64,000 nt of DNA. Origin: Tausonia pullulans. Its lineage: Eukaryota > Basidiomycota > Tremellomycetes > Cystofilobasidiales > Mrakiaceae. The stretch spans positions 1,240,001 to 1,304,000 of the forward strand of contig OX637621.1 of NCBI GenBank assembly GCA_951802195.1. The letters run 5' to 3'. This document shows positions 32,790 through 45,100 of this stretch, one piece after another. The translations under genes and the position numbers were made by a program. Every line of letters begins with the position of its first letter. Position 1 is the first letter of the stretch. Under the pieces are notes generated by a model. The model saw only the letters and a program-made list of their open reading frames with translations, ran no database searches and was not told where the DNA came from.

Positions 32790-35333
32790 TTAGTAGACGC
32801 CCGGAATAAAGCGGTATTTGACAACCTTCGTATACTGCGAGAGAGACGGTGGCCTCAATCAGCGCTGCAAGTGGCGTGAGAAGGAGCGAAGCAAAAAGAC
32901 ACACCCTCTTCCAGTCGTCGCCGTACTTCTCGGCGCATTTGTGAAAGTCGCGTCCGCAGCGGTGGACGAGGACAGTGAGGAACCAGACCGGGTAGAAGTA
33001 GGCAATCGGGGAGGAGAGTCCAGTGCAGAGACCCCAGGTGAGACCTGAGACAGATGGCAGCCGCGATCAGTGCTGGGAAGTGAAAGAAGTCGATAGGTTG
33101 GCTGAAAGAAGAGACCCACTCTGGATCCAGTCAGCAGTGTAGTTGGGCTTCATGGCGTACCTGCGTGAGGAGAAGGAGAGGGCAATCAGTCAGTTGTGTC
33201 CTAGAGATCTGTTAGAAGGCGGAGGACGTACTTCCACCATCCCGAGGTGAGGAGTTTGTTGCCGTGCTTCGTCTCAATGTACGTCGGATTCTCAACCTTG
33301 CGCCAGGGAAGCTGAGGGAAAGTGTAACGGGGGACGTATTCCCCCTGAATTTCCATCCGGAAAATGGACTTCTGGGACATGGCTGAGGTGAGAGACGACA
33401 GGGATCGTCAACATAGCGCCAAGACGAGAACCCTCGCCGGCACGAGGACCCGATGTACCAGTGTCGAAGATGTAGTACGAGAGGAGGAGGAGCCTGGAGG
33501 GGATGGAGGAGTCAGCAGTGGAATGGAGATCCTGCGGTGCAAGATGATCCTGAGTGCTCACCCGTAGACTCCGACGCTGGCGAGCTTGCCGAACTCGTAG
33601 GAGGCCGGGTCGGTACAGTGGAGGTAGATGATCGAATAGGAGTAGGTGAAGGGCCTATGCCAAGCGAGGGGTCAGCCGGCCTCAAGGGGAAGTCCACAGA
33701 GGACGACCGCACTCACACTCCGGCAAAGTTCCTGCAGGTTCAGAAGAGCGCGTCAGTCCGAGCTCAGCCACTTCCGAACCAGCGCTCGACTCACCAGAAG
33801 GTAAGCATAAAACCGTCCTTCTCGTAGTACATATCGATCGTCTGCGGGATGCACTCCTCGCCCTTGGCACACGCATTGATATAGAGACCCGTCGCGAGGA
33901 CCATGAAGGCCATGTTCTAGGAAAGAGCGAACGCAGTGAGCTTTCAGTCGCTCACAGCCATGCAACTGAGCACGGACGCACGGGGGTGATATAGCCGATC
34001 GTCTCATACTGCTTGAGGGCAGCCGAGATGGCGATGAGGAAGAGAAGGACCCAGGGGATCCGGACCTCCTGCCACATCTGAGAGGGGAGGGGGGGGGGGG
34101 GGGGGGGGGAGAGAACCACGGGCAGGCCGTCAGCGGCAGAGACTGAGTGAGAGAAGAAGGGCAAGCGTGCCTTGAGGTCGATCTTGCCGATGCGGGGGTT
34201 CAGGCTTGCTGAGGAGGGCCGAGAGACGTCAGTCCTTGATCCCCCTGCGGCGAGGATCCGGTGGACCCAGCTCACCACCCATGAAAAAGTCGTAGAACTG
34301 TGGACGTAGGGTGTCAGCATGCAAGTTCGTGAGCGCAGAGGGGCGAGACACTCACAAAGTTGCCGCTCATCCGGATCGGCTTGCCACCCCAATGGAAAAG
34401 GACCGCGCCAACGTAGACGGCCGTGGAAAGCGCAAAGCCGACGATCATGGCGACGGTCATGAGCGGGCCAAAGTTGTCGATGACATGGACGAGCGAGAAG
34501 AGGCCGGAGAGATGGAGGCCCGCGACGGTGACGAGGGTCACGTAGAAGCAGGAGAGGGCGTTGCAGTTGTAGAGGAGGGTCTTGTAGCCAAGCGAGGGGA
34601 CGGGGAGGCCTGGGGGCCGCGGGTGGGAGGCCTAGTGTCAGGAACGAGAGAGAGAGAGGGTGGCAGGCCAAGAGAGCGCGCGCGCGTTCCATTTTCCAGC
34701 ACCAGACGCACCCTTCTGGTCCTTCCCGGGCATGACAAAGGCAAGGGCGAGCTGGAAGGCCATTAGCCCGCCGTACATCTGCCACGCAAACGCGGTCGGG
34801 TATGCGTCCTGATCGGGGGAGGACGCAACGGGTCAGATCGGAGGACAGACAAGCTGCGCAGAGGCGCGCGCACAATGGACCGACCTCGTAGATGTGGTTG
34901 CCCATACGTGAGAGAAACGGCTTGATGTCTCCAGAGGAGCTCGGGTAGACAAACTTGCCCTGGTAGAACCAGAGGCAGATCCAGAGGTAGTCTGCGAGCG
35001 AGGAGGTAACCCGAGGCGAACGGTCAGAGAGCACGTTCCTCCAGCTTGTCTTCTTCGCCGACTGATGACCACGCACACATCTGCCGGCGAAGACACAAAG
35101 TCGGGTCAGCTTTGATCCCAGCAGCGGTCAAGAAGGCTGCTTACAAGCGCCGGGAAGCCCAACATCATGGCTGTGACGCCGGGGGGACCTCCGAACTCCC
35201 AATGCGAGTGCGTGTCGGCCGCACGGTCGCGCTCCTTCGCCTCATCTGTCGGGACGAAAGGCTTCTCTTCCCTACGACCAGTAGTAGTAGCGGCGGAAGC
35301 ATTCTTGCGCTGATAGGGTCCGTCGTTGGCCAT
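32790..35333 (-). CDS. ERG4: Delta(24(28))-sterol reductase, last step of ergosterol synthesis
   Basis: Erg4 is a polytopic ER enzyme that uses NADPH to reduce the side-chain double bond of ergosta-5,7,22,24(28)-tetraenol. The ATG at 35333 starts [20 protein letters not shown], followed by [20 protein letters not shown]. Membrane segments include [16 protein letters not shown] and [19 protein letters not shown]. The reductase motif reads [19 protein letters not shown] followed across an intron by [21 protein letters not shown] and a [20 protein letters not shown] segment follow. The family C-terminus appears as [19 protein letters not shown] and [11 protein letters not shown], with TAA at 32790. 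About ten introns break the gene. The intron at 34078-34170 starts with GC instead of GT, and its polypyrimidine tract is a 21-C run. ERG24 is the nearest alternative, but the EKYGDDW C-terminus and MGASLNPR region favour Erg4. Confidence 0.9.
34089..34109 (-). repeat. Poly-G run of 21 on plus strand (sense poly-C tract before an ERG4 splice acceptor)
   Basis: In the ERG4 sense this is 21 consecutive C ending 10 nt before the acceptor AG at 34079-34078. It therefore occupies the position of the polypyrimidine tract of a GC-AG intron. Confidence 0.93.
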
Positions 35334-35740
35334 GTCCGACGCTGGAGAGAGGAGGGTTGGTGGTGGTTGTGATTGGGCCAAAGTATGGAGGGAAAGGGCG
35401 TGCACGCGTCGACGCGACCTTTTGTAAGTGAGACTTCGACCGGGCTTGCGCGGCTCAAGCGCACAACGGTCAAGTCTTTCGTTTCTCTTGAAAGTGGGAC
35501 GACATCGAGAGCGGGCGCTGTCCCCTTCTTCTTGACACCCCTAGTCTCAAATCTCAGTGTTCACTATCCAAGCCTGTCCTACTTATAAGTGTCGCACGAG
35601 CGTGGAACGGCTCTTGCACGCACGCATTTTCCATGCAAGCTTCCTCTGGCCATAGGTCCTTGCGCGCGCGCACACCCGGATCGCGCAAGCATCATGCCTT
35701 ACATCGTCACGACTCGTACAACAATCGAGGACCCAGTAAA
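35334..35740. promoter_or_regulatory. Spacer holding the ERG4 promoter and the GCN20 3' end
   Basis: Both neighbours are on the minus strand, so these 407 nt carry the ERG4 upstream region and the downstream region of GCN20. I looked for a sterol-response-like site and found none I would defend. No gene is visible. Confidence 0.45.
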
Positions 35741-38705
35741 TCAAGGCTTCAGCTTCATGTTGTTGACGATGAGCTAGTAGAGAGGAGGGAAAGCGCGCAT
35801 AACAGTCAGGCACAGCCTCACAGCAACACGAGATGGGATTATGACAGACCGATTTATACGCCGAGACGTCTCCGTAGAATTTCTCGACCGTTCCGTTTGC
35901 ACAGACCCTGGTTGGTAGAGATAGGTCAGGACAGACTCGACCAGAGCAGCGGTGGAAACGAGATCGCACCAAAGCTGGTTCGCGACCGTGGTGATGAACC
36001 GCGTGTCGTGGGAGATGAGGATGACACCTCCATTCCACTTCTTGATGGCTGCCATGAGAGCATCGATACCCTCGATATCGAGGTGGTTCGACGGCTCATC
36101 GAGAAGGATGATGTGCGGGCGCTGCATCGAGAGGACGGCGAACGCCACACGCGACTTCTGGCCTCCCGAAAGTGTCGCGAGCTTCTGGAGACCCGTTAGA
36201 CCGGTAATGCCGAAGGCACCAAGGTGCGAGCGGTACTCTTGATCCGACTGGCCAGGGAATTTGTGCGCGAGGAAACCGACAGGCGTCATGCTGAGGTCGA
36301 GCGAGTCGACATGCTTTGGGAGGAGTGAGTTAGACTTGTGCTGTGATGGCGGGCAAGAAACTGCTACGAACGTGCTGAGCAAAGAAGGCAATTCTCAGCC
36401 GACCGTTACGGACAGCGGTGCCCTGGAGGGCCTGGAGGTCTCCGACAAGGAGCTTGATGCTTTAGGCATAGAAACTTCAGCAAAATGAACGGCGGTTCAA
36501 GAGCAACATCTAGGAGGGACTGGGTGCTCACAGCGTCGATTTACCGGCTCCATTGGGTCCGATAACGGCGATCCGCGAGTCGAGTCCGACGTCGATGTTG
36601 ACGTTCTTGAGGATGATCTTGTCTGGCGTATATCCGAATGTGGCGTTGTCGAGCTGAAGCAGAGGAGGTGAGAGCTTCTCCGTTTCGGGGAATCTGTTTT
36701 AAGAGGTCACAACGTCAACTTCAGGGTTTCCGGGAGCAAGACAAGACAGCAAACTTACCGGAACGTCTCGACATCCTCGGCCTCGGGTGGCTCGAGCTCC
36801 GGCAGCTTCTCGAGAATCTTGATCTTCGACTGAGCTTGCGGCGCACGGTTGGCGTTATACCTCCACCGGTCGATATATGCCTGGAGATGCTGCCTGTATG
36901 CGAGCTGGGTGTCGTACTCCTTCTGCTGCGTGCGGGCGCGCTCTGTCTTGGTCGCATAGAATTGCGAGAAGTTACCCTTAAAGTAGTCGAGCCGTTCCGA
37001 GTGCTGCCAGATGATGTCGGTCGCGACGGCGTCGAGGAATGACCGGTCGTGCGAGACAACGAGGAGCGTCTTGTCCCACGTCTGGAGGTAGTCTTCGAGC
37101 CAGGCAATCTGGGGTAGGCACTCGAACGTGAGCTCAAACTCGCAGCGGAGATCGAAAAGACATGAGTTGACGAACGGCGTTGAGATCCAGCATGTTAGAC
37201 GGCTCATCAAGCATGAGCAGATCGGGTTTAACGAAGAGCGCCCGAGCAAGCGCGAGACGCATCCTCCAACCTCCGGAGAATGCCCGTGTCGCCTTCTGCT
37301 GGTCCGCCACCTCGAATCCAAGACCAACAAGCAGCTGGGCCGCACGAGACGGTCCAGTCTCGGCGTCCATGTCGAGAAGCTTCTTCTGGACGTCGCCGAG
37401 CTTGATCGTGATGTCGTCCTTCTCCTCCTCACTGACGGTCTCGGAACCCAGCTTGGCATTGAGCTCGGCCTCCTGCTGGATGAGGTGGTGTCGCCAGACA
37501 TCGGCCTGAAGGACTGAGTCAAGTGCGGTTGTGTCATCTCCGACAATCTCCTGCTCGACGTAGAGGACTGAGATATGGCTCGGGATGGCGACCTCGCGGA
37601 GGGCCATGTGCCGGAGGAGGGTCGATTTTCCGATACCGTTGCGACCGATGAGACCGTAACGGCGTCCGTGGGAGAGAGTGAGCTCGGCGTTGGTGAGGAT
37701 CCGGTTCGAGCCGAACGTGACGTCGATCGAGGCGAGGTGGATATCCTTCGACTTGCCCTTGGCGGTGCCGGATTGAAGGGGATTGACCTGTGGAGGAGGG
37801 GGGAGTCAGAGTGTAGTCCAGCTATTCAGCGTATTGCTGTAGTCAAACCTTCATGAACATCTCCTCGTACGACTCCTGGAGGATGAGGGGGAGGGCGCGC
37901 TGTCAGTCAGGGACGAGTTATGAAGGGCCGGAGGGTCTCGCAGACGCACCTGCTTCTTTTGCATGTCCATGAGTTTCGAGCCCTCATACAAATCACGACG
38001 GTTCCTCTTTTCGAGCTTGGCCTGCAGTGGATTAAGCCAGGCGTCAGGGGGAGTACCAGATAGTAAATAGTGGAAGGCGAAGGGACCTTGATCTTGGCTT
38101 CGGCCTTCTCGAGCTTCTTGAGATCGACACGACTCGCCTGAATGAAGAGCAGTCAGAGTTTGCTCCCAGGGGGTTCATCCTCGATCAAAGACCTACCTGT
38201 CCCTTGCCGCTGTGCTCGAGGTCGACCTGGCCGTTGAGACCTAAGGTGGAGGACATGGCGGCTCCAGTGCGCTTCATGTCAATGACCTGGTCGAGCGATT
38301 TGGGCATGTCCTTGGCTTTGGGCTTTTGACGTGTCTCCTGAGCGGCCAAAAAATCGGCCATGCGCGAGATGCTGTCAAGTGAGAAGAGGGGTAGGTCAGT
38401 AGTTGTCTATGACAGACAGACCAGACGCTCGCGTCGGCCCGTGAGGCGACTAACAGGGCCTCGAGGTCCTCAAGGTTGTCATCTCCCTGGCTTCCGCCCT
38501 CAAGCATGCCGCGGCTCATCTCGAGGATCTCGCGCTCCTCCTCTTCCTCGTCCTCAAGAAGGCCGACGATGTAGGAGACGACTGTCTCGTCCGTGTGGGG
38601 GAGCGTTGTCCGCTAAGGGGCGGGCGGAGGGGCTTGTCTTAGCGAAGGCTTCCTCTGATGGTTTGTCAACAGGAGACTCACAATGTCCTCTGCGAGTTCG
38701 GCCAT
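35741..38705 (-). CDS. GCN20: Gcn20-type ABCF ATPase, positive effector of Gcn2
   Basis: Gcn20 works with Gcn1 on ribosomes to activate the eIF2alpha kinase Gcn2 when amino acids are short. It is a soluble tandem ABC protein without membrane segments. The ATG at 38705 starts MAELAEDI; early exons are acidic ([20 protein letters not shown]). Domain 1 has Walker [10 protein letters not shown], signature [16 protein letters not shown] and Walker [10 protein letters not shown]. The inter-domain region has [17 protein letters not shown] and [19 protein letters not shown]. Domain 2 has Walker [22 protein letters not shown], signature [12 protein letters not shown] and Walker [13 protein letters not shown] short last exon (VNNMKLKP) ends in TGA at 35741, after [18 protein letters not shown]. 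Around nine introns are present; the one near 37090-37185 joins NMLDLNA to [10 protein letters not shown]. The sequence matches Gcn20 rather than Arb1 or Ew-type ABCF proteins in the linker. It shares a promoter with GTR1. Confidence 0.92.
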
Positions 38706-39134
38706 GAGTACTAGGTCGAAGGAGGGGTGAGGAAGGGTGGTTAGGTGGTGGTCGTTGCTGTCGGAATTCTCGCCCTCGAGGCCAAGCGATAGAGGCAACG
38801 CGAGCGAGGAGAGGAGCCGCGCTTCGACCTTGTGAGTCCCCCCCTCCCTCGACGACCATCATCGCCGAACCATTCTTCGCTTGTCAGTCAAGCCCTTCTA
38901 GCTCACAGGACCCATCCTGCGATACAGGCCTGACCTTTGGAAAACATCGTCCCGCGACGCTTCGCAGCCCTCTCCCCGCCTTCCTGCTTCGCCTCTATTA
39001 TCACGCTCTCCTCCGGACAACTTCCCCTTTGGTCATCGTCTTCAGCCTCGTAGCTTGTGCTCGCACCAGGCGCCCATAAGATCATCCTCCAAGCACTCTC
39101 CCCTTATAACTCTATCCACCCAAACTCGCTCACG
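38706..39134. promoter_or_regulatory. Shared divergent promoter of GCN20 and GTR1
   Basis: The two ATGs lie head to head 429 nt apart. Both products act in amino-acid sensing. A plus-strand TCTATCC/TATAACTC stretch near 39100 sits about 30 nt upstream of the GTR1 ATG. I see no clear Gcn4-type TGACTC palindrome here. Confidence 0.55.
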
Positions 39135-41115
39135 ATGCAGAAACGCCAGGTGCGTCTCCGTCCGTTGTCTTCGACGACCAGACGTCCATCCGTAGACCCC
39201 CGTCCATGTGATCCTGGAAGCCCCGGGAAAACTCCTGGATCATGTGCGCTGAGGCGAGTTACGAGCTAACATTGACTGTTACTGCCTCCATGGGTGTGCA
39301 GAAAGTCCTTTTGATGGGCCGTTCGGGTGAGTCCTGAGGTTCATGCTACCGAGGGAGAGCGAAACGCCATGGAGGCAGGAGATGCCGGCCTCCTCGCCTT
39401 CCTCGGTCCCTGAACTCAGCCAGTGCCTCCGTCTCTGATTTCAATACTGGCTGTACATGCTCTCCAGGTAGTGGTAAGACGTCCATGCGGCAGGTCATCT
39501 TGTTCGTCCCCTCTATAGGCCACCTCTCATCCGTCGGACGCGTCCGAGAGAGAGAGGGTCGGCCTGACCCGCAGGCTCGCCTGATGTTCGGTCCACACAC
39601 AGCTCTACAAACTACTCGCCCGCCGATACCGTCCGCTTTGGAGCGACGCTCGACGTTGAAACGTCCAACATCCGGCTCTTTGGCTCGCTCTCGCTCAATA
39701 TCTGGGTGAGAATCCACGTCCGCGCGCGAGGTCCTCTTTGCGTCACTTCAGTTGACCCGTGAACCCGGGCCATCACAGGACTGTGGAGGCCAGCAGTCAT
39801 ACATGGACAACTATCTAGCCACCTCTGGCCGGCAAAACACCTTCAAGGACGTCGCGATCCTCATCTACGTTTTTGACGTCAAGTCGGCCGAGTGGGACGC
39901 GGATGTCAAATTCTTCGAGTCCGTTCTTGACGGCCTCAACGAGTTCTCCGGCTCGGATGAGGATGGCGGACGCAAGCCGGGCGTCTACGTGCTGATCAAC
40001 AAGATGGACCTCGTCGACCCGAACGAGCGGGCCAGGATTGAGAAGGAGAAGACGACGGATCTTCTTGGAAGGGTCAAAAAACTCATCGGAGGCCGATGCC
40101 GGGCCTTTGGAACGTCCATCTGGGACGAGTCACTCTACAAGGTAAGGGGATAACGCATCATGGTCGCTCCTGCGCCCCTGTTGACTTCTCCTCATTGCAA
40201 TCTCGCCAGGCTTGGTCCCTCATCATCCGGACGCTCATCCCAAACACCCAGCGCCTCACGACGCACCTCTCCCGCCTCCGAGACCGCTCCTCCTCGACCG
40301 AAGTCGTCCTCTTTGAGCGGCAGACGTTCCTCGTCATCGCCCGATCGCATCCTCTGCCGCCTCGTGTCGTCGTCAACGGCGTGCTCAAGCGGCGCAAGAA
40401 CAAGCCTGTGGAAGTGAACGATGACTTTGGCGGCAGGGGAGGGGGTGGTGGAGGTCTTGATGATGGAGGAAGAGATGACGATGAGGGATGGGAGGAGAGC
40501 GAGATGGACGTCGGGCACGCGAAGCGGTTCGAGAAGATCTCGGAGATGATCAAGAGCTTCCGAATGGTCATCTCATCGTCGGTTGCTGTCCCTCCATCCG
40601 TTCGCTCGTCCTTGGCTGATGTACTTAACCACACGCAGGACCCTCGACGGCGGCCAGCTCCAGAACTGGCAGGCCGACTTCCGCAACTGTTCCCTCGTGA
40701 TCGCGCAGTTCACCTCCAACACGTTCTGCCTCGTCGTCTCGAACGACCTCCGAGCGCGTGAGTTGGGGTGGTGCTGTTCTGTTCGCATCCAAGCCGTCAC
40801 TGATGACCGTCCTCGCTTCTTCTTCAGGCTCCGACTATCTCCTCCAGCACCTCCACATCGCCCGACCACATTTTGAAGAGCTCGCCTCGGGTCAGATCCG
40901 CATCAAGTGCCCGTGCGTCACTTCCTTCCCCCCTACCCCGCTTCCCCTTCGTTTACCCATTTGACGCCTCTGGCCACAGGATCTGCAAGGTTGACCCGAC
41001 CCTCGACTATCTTATCGAGGAGGGCGATGGCGAAGCTCCAGCTGCTACTGCTGCTGCTGCTGGAGAGAAGGAGCTTGCGCGGGGTGTCGAGGAGGATCTC
41101 TCAATTGAAGCCTGA
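39135..41115 (+). CDS. GTR1: Rag-family GTPase Gtr1 (RagA/B), EGO complex, TORC1 activation
   Basis: Gtr1 pairs with Gtr2 on the vacuole and passes the amino-acid signal to TORC1. Exons are 39135-39149, 39302-39326, 39468-39501, 39603-39705, 39779-40141, 40210-40566, then one starting at about 40640 or 40658 and ending at 40757, 40828-40912 and 40980-41115. The product is about 405-411 aa. The G domain shows G1 GRSGSGKTSM (split by intron 2), NYSPADTVRFGATLDVE around switch I, G3 DCGGQQ, G4 INKMDLVD. The C-terminal roadblock region carries FEKISEMIKSF, then QADFRNCSLVIAQFTSNTF. A Gly/Asp-rich insertion ([14 protein letters not shown]) near residue 250 is not usual in the family. The first coding exon is only 15 nt. 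The sixth intron has a phase problem, described in the findings. Gtr2 is less likely because the G-domain sequence matches RagA/B. Confidence 0.92.
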
Positions 41116-42181
41116 GCGAGGCGAGCGGCACACTAGACGGGCCTAACGAATGGAATGAAATCACTACGCTCTCTCTCTGTTAGGGCAATGGGCCCAAGAG
41201 GTCGAAGGCTGAGGGGGATGGGTGACCCGAGGGGCGTCGGTGGAGGGGTGGGACTGAGGTGCTGGCAGTGGCACGGGTTCGCGTCCAGGTCTTGGGCATG
41301 TTAGATTTGGCGAGCCCAGATGATTGTTAGGGCACAGAACACCCGAAGCGCATCGGGCGACGACATAAGGTCGCAGCCGAAGATTCGGGGCGATTCTCAG
41401 AATCAAACGAAAGGAAGCAATAGCTGAAGTATGTGTGTCGCTCGATCAACAGGTGAAGGTGAAACCCAGGACGGCCGCGCCGGCAAGGGAGCCAGTCCAT
41501 CGAGACGACCGAGTCATTGGTTGGTCTGTGGAGGCAGGATCAGCGCCTGTGACCTTCATCCAGCCCCAGCTTCAATGGCACCCACAGGGGTGCTCCAGAG
41601 TTAGCAGAGACAGCGACAACGACCGGGGCGGCAGTGTCTCCTGCGCCACTCATCTATCTACACGCGCGCTCTTCTTCAGTTCCTTATCTCTGTTTCTGGC
41701 TAAGTGTAACTTGTAGCCTCACCGAAGAGGATTAGAGCCTTGGCCGTTTCTCTTTAAGATCTGGTCACAGTTGATTTTGGCGTTGCCTATGTGAGGAAGG
41801 GGATCGGCTGTCAGGGGTCGGAACATCTGTAGATGGGGCAAGGTCGCTTGAATGCAGGTCCGCAGTGGTGTCAATCTTGCTGCCGCAGTCGACATCCATG
41901 TACGCCTGATGTGAGCCCGTGTTGTAGCAAGCTGCTTCAAGCTGCCGCCACTGTTGTCGCGCAGATAGGACGAGGGTTGGATGTGCCGCTCGTGTCTCAC
42001 TTTAGATGTGAGCCAAGTTCTTGAAGGGGACAGAAGGGGCGCGTGTCTCAACGGATTAGAATCATGGGATTCCTGGGGGGCACAACACAAACCGAGCGGA
42101 AAGCAAGAAAGAGAAGAAGGAGTAGGTAAAGGAAAAAAGGTATCGAGGAGAGGCAGGATGAACCGGGAAAATAAGAGGGGC
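41116..42181. other. Long convergent intergenic region between GTR1 and BRN1
   Basis: The 3' ends of GTR1 and BRN1 face each other across 1066 nt, unusually far for this window. A minus-strand frame (42231 to 41719) is open for 170 codons but has Ser/Pro/Arg-rich, non-conserved-looking content and overlaps the BRN1 end. I see no tRNA or other RNA gene. A non-coding transcript is possible but not shown. Confidence 0.4.
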
Positions 42182-45100
42182 TCAGGCATGGCCCTTGGCG
42201 TCGCCGTCCTTGGAGATCTTGAGCCACCCAAGCTCGCCGACCGTCTTCTCCTCGACCAAGCCAGCGTCCTCTATCGCCAAGTCTGTTCCTTCGTCATCAT
42301 CAAAGACCTCACCTCTCAAAGGCGCACCTCGGGCTGACTCGATGCGGAGGCCGCGCTCGTTGCAGAGGTGGAGGAGGCAGATAAAGCAGTACGACGTCGA
42401 GATGTCCGAGAGCTTGTCTGATGGGTAGGCATTCTGTAGGCTGTCCACAACTGAAGAGAATACCCGCGGGTCCGCTGGAGGGGCGTCTGGCGGGGGAGGC
42501 GGCACAGGCTGAGGGTAGGAAGAGTCAGCAATAGACGCCGAGAGGACGGACTGAGGGAACCGTCCACCCACGTCCTCATCCTCCTCTTCGCCCTCCATCG
42601 GGGGCGCAAATATCTCGAGCCCCTTCCAGATGCTCTCCTTGAGTCGCTTGACGTCGACCCGCTTGGCGCGCTTGGTGTACTTGACGTAATCCGGCCGAGA
42701 TCGCTTGAGACCCTGGGTGCCCGCCCAGAGCGACTCGTCCTCCGGGAGCTCCTCCCCGCCAGCCTCCGAGCCAGAGTCCGGGTCGAGTGCCCCGCCAAAG
42801 CCGCCATCGTCATGGAAGAACTGGGTATCGAACGGCATACCCTCGGTTTCATCTGTAAGGGAAATGCCGTCAGTCTTGTGTGGGCGCGTCTGCTAGAGGA
42901 CAACTGACAGTCGTCTGGGTCGATTCCAGTTTGAGCGTCGGCCTGTTCGGCAGCGGCATTGGACCAGAACTGCTCGTCGACTTCGCCATCGCCGCGCGTG
43001 CTGTTGAACCGATCCGAGTCCTGCTTCCTCATGCGAAGCTGATAAAGAAGAAGAGCAAAACCCTATCAGTCATAGGCGCTTTGAAAAGGGGAACAACGAG
43101 AGAGAGACTGACCGTAAATTGTTTCTTCGTAAACAGCCTCAACAGCTGCTGTGACGAGAAGTGAAGGTCATCCGGAAGCAGCCAGAGATCCTGCTGAGGC
43201 TCCTTCTCCTTCTTCTTGAGGCTGATCCGCTTCTTGCCAGTGGGAGCAGCCTTTTTGGCTGAGGGGAGTGTGATGGACGTCTTTCCAGCGGGCTCGAACA
43301 GCGTCTCGAGTGGGACGGCGGGCTCGGGTGAGGTGAAATCGATGCTGAACGCCGCTGCCTTGGCCTTGGAGGATTTGGCGACGGCCGTTGAAGGGTCCGC
43401 TGGAGTGAGGAAGGGGGAAGATGTGAGCCGACGAAGAAGACACAGAGCTTGGTTCAACGAGCTCACCTTTCTTCGGCGGCAACCGCTGCATCTTCCAATG
43501 CTCTGGCCCAGCCCAGTTCTTGCCAAGCAAGTTGCGGTCGAAATAGTCGAACATCTCGCCCGTTTCGTCGCCCCCACCAGCGCCGACCATGGCCATGACC
43601 AGGTCCCGTTCGTTGGGTCGCTTGAGCGGGTTAAAGGCCTCGTGGCTGCCCCTCTCCCCTCCACTATCGCCACCATCGTCTCCGTCATCGCCGCCCTCGG
43701 CGCCGGCCCAGTCGTTGTCGTGGAGTCCAAATTCAAAGCCGTCGTCGTCACCAGCGAAAAAGTCGTGCTTCCCCGGTCCGTCGGTCGCATCGAAGCCGTT
43801 CGGGACGTCATTCCCGGAGGAGGATGTAACAGCCTTGATGTCTGAGGGGTTAGTGAGGTTGGAAAAGTCGAACGAGAGGGATGAGTCGGTCGAGGAGAAG
43901 ACAAAGGTTGAGAGGGTCGAAGAGATCTCGCGCTCGAGCACGCTGTCGAGGGCCGGAAGGTACTTGGCTGGAGATCAAATCTGAGTCAGCTGCTGTAGGT
44001 AGGCCTAGTTCCTTTCCTCCCTGACTCACACTTCAGCGACGAGACGTTGACCTTCGCCGTCTTGGACGCCGGCTCCTCCTCTTCCTCGCCATCATCGAGC
44101 CCAGCGTCACCGGCATCAAAGACGAGCTTGCCATCGCCGTCGACGCCGAGGTGGTTCATGAGGAGACCCATGGCTCCGCCTTCATCGAAGTCGGCGCATG
44201 TCTTCTTGAACAGCGGGTCGACGGTCGCCTCGAGATCGAGCTTCTTGGTCGAGAGGGAGGAGAAGCTGGTCGCGAGCGTAGAGGTCTTGGCCGAAGTCTG
44301 GTCATCAGAGCAATCGGTGTCAGCCGCGCGCCATCCACGCTCTCACAAGGGGACGGTCCAACGAACCTTGCGTTTCTTCTTCCCGTTTCCCTCGCCGCCT
44401 TCCTCTCCATCATCCTCGCCATCCTCGTTCTGATCGCCGTCGTCGTCAGCGTCCCCCGCTCCACCGGTCTCAGTGAGACCGCTGAGGAGTTTGCCCGTCT
44501 CGGTCGCGACCGAGTCAACTCGCGAGGTCCAGATCTTGACGCAGCCGTCAAGTGTGCATGAGGCTTTCTGGAAGTTGATGGCTAGAGGGGGGGAGAGGGG
44601 GTCAGGTTAAGGAATGATGGGGCCAGCGAGCGAGGAAGGCCGGCTTACTCTGGTCCTCAGGCCCGTTCCGGAGGAGAGTGAGATCGGCAAAGTAGTCAAT
44701 GAGGGCAAAGTTCCAGGTGTTGTTGACGGTGATTTTCTGGGAGCCAGATCGAGATGGCCAGGGTCAGCGAGAGGAAACAAGAGCGAAGGGGCAACAACGC
44801 GACGGATGACGACGACGGAGCGACGCGCAGAGGAGGATAACGCGACAGACGCGACTTGTCCCACCCACTCACATTATCGGTCGCCATCTTCATCCACTCC
44901 TCAAACTTGCCCGTCATGACCTCCATGCTCTCCTGTGGCTGCTGGAGCTGTTCAGCGCCCATAGCAGTACCCGTGATGGCGCTCAAGCGACGCTTCTTGT
45001 CGCCCTGCTGGACCCGCTTGAGCGCGGCCGAGGACACTCCAGCGGGGGAGCTGCTGCCGCTGCTGCCGTTGGCATTAACGTCGGGAGCGACAAAGTGGGC

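Noticed and set aside
33952-35076. A 374-codon minus-strand open frame across the ERG4 locus
   Set aside because: It mixes true ERG4 exon pieces with read-through introns and out-of-frame stretches; the conserved Erg4 residues change frame along it.
42030-42075. A tRNA D-arm-like string (CTCAACGGATTAG, 42047-42059) in the GTR1-BRN1 spacer
   Set aside because: No T-arm GTTCGANNC, no pairing anticodon stem and no matching acceptor ends could be found on either strand.
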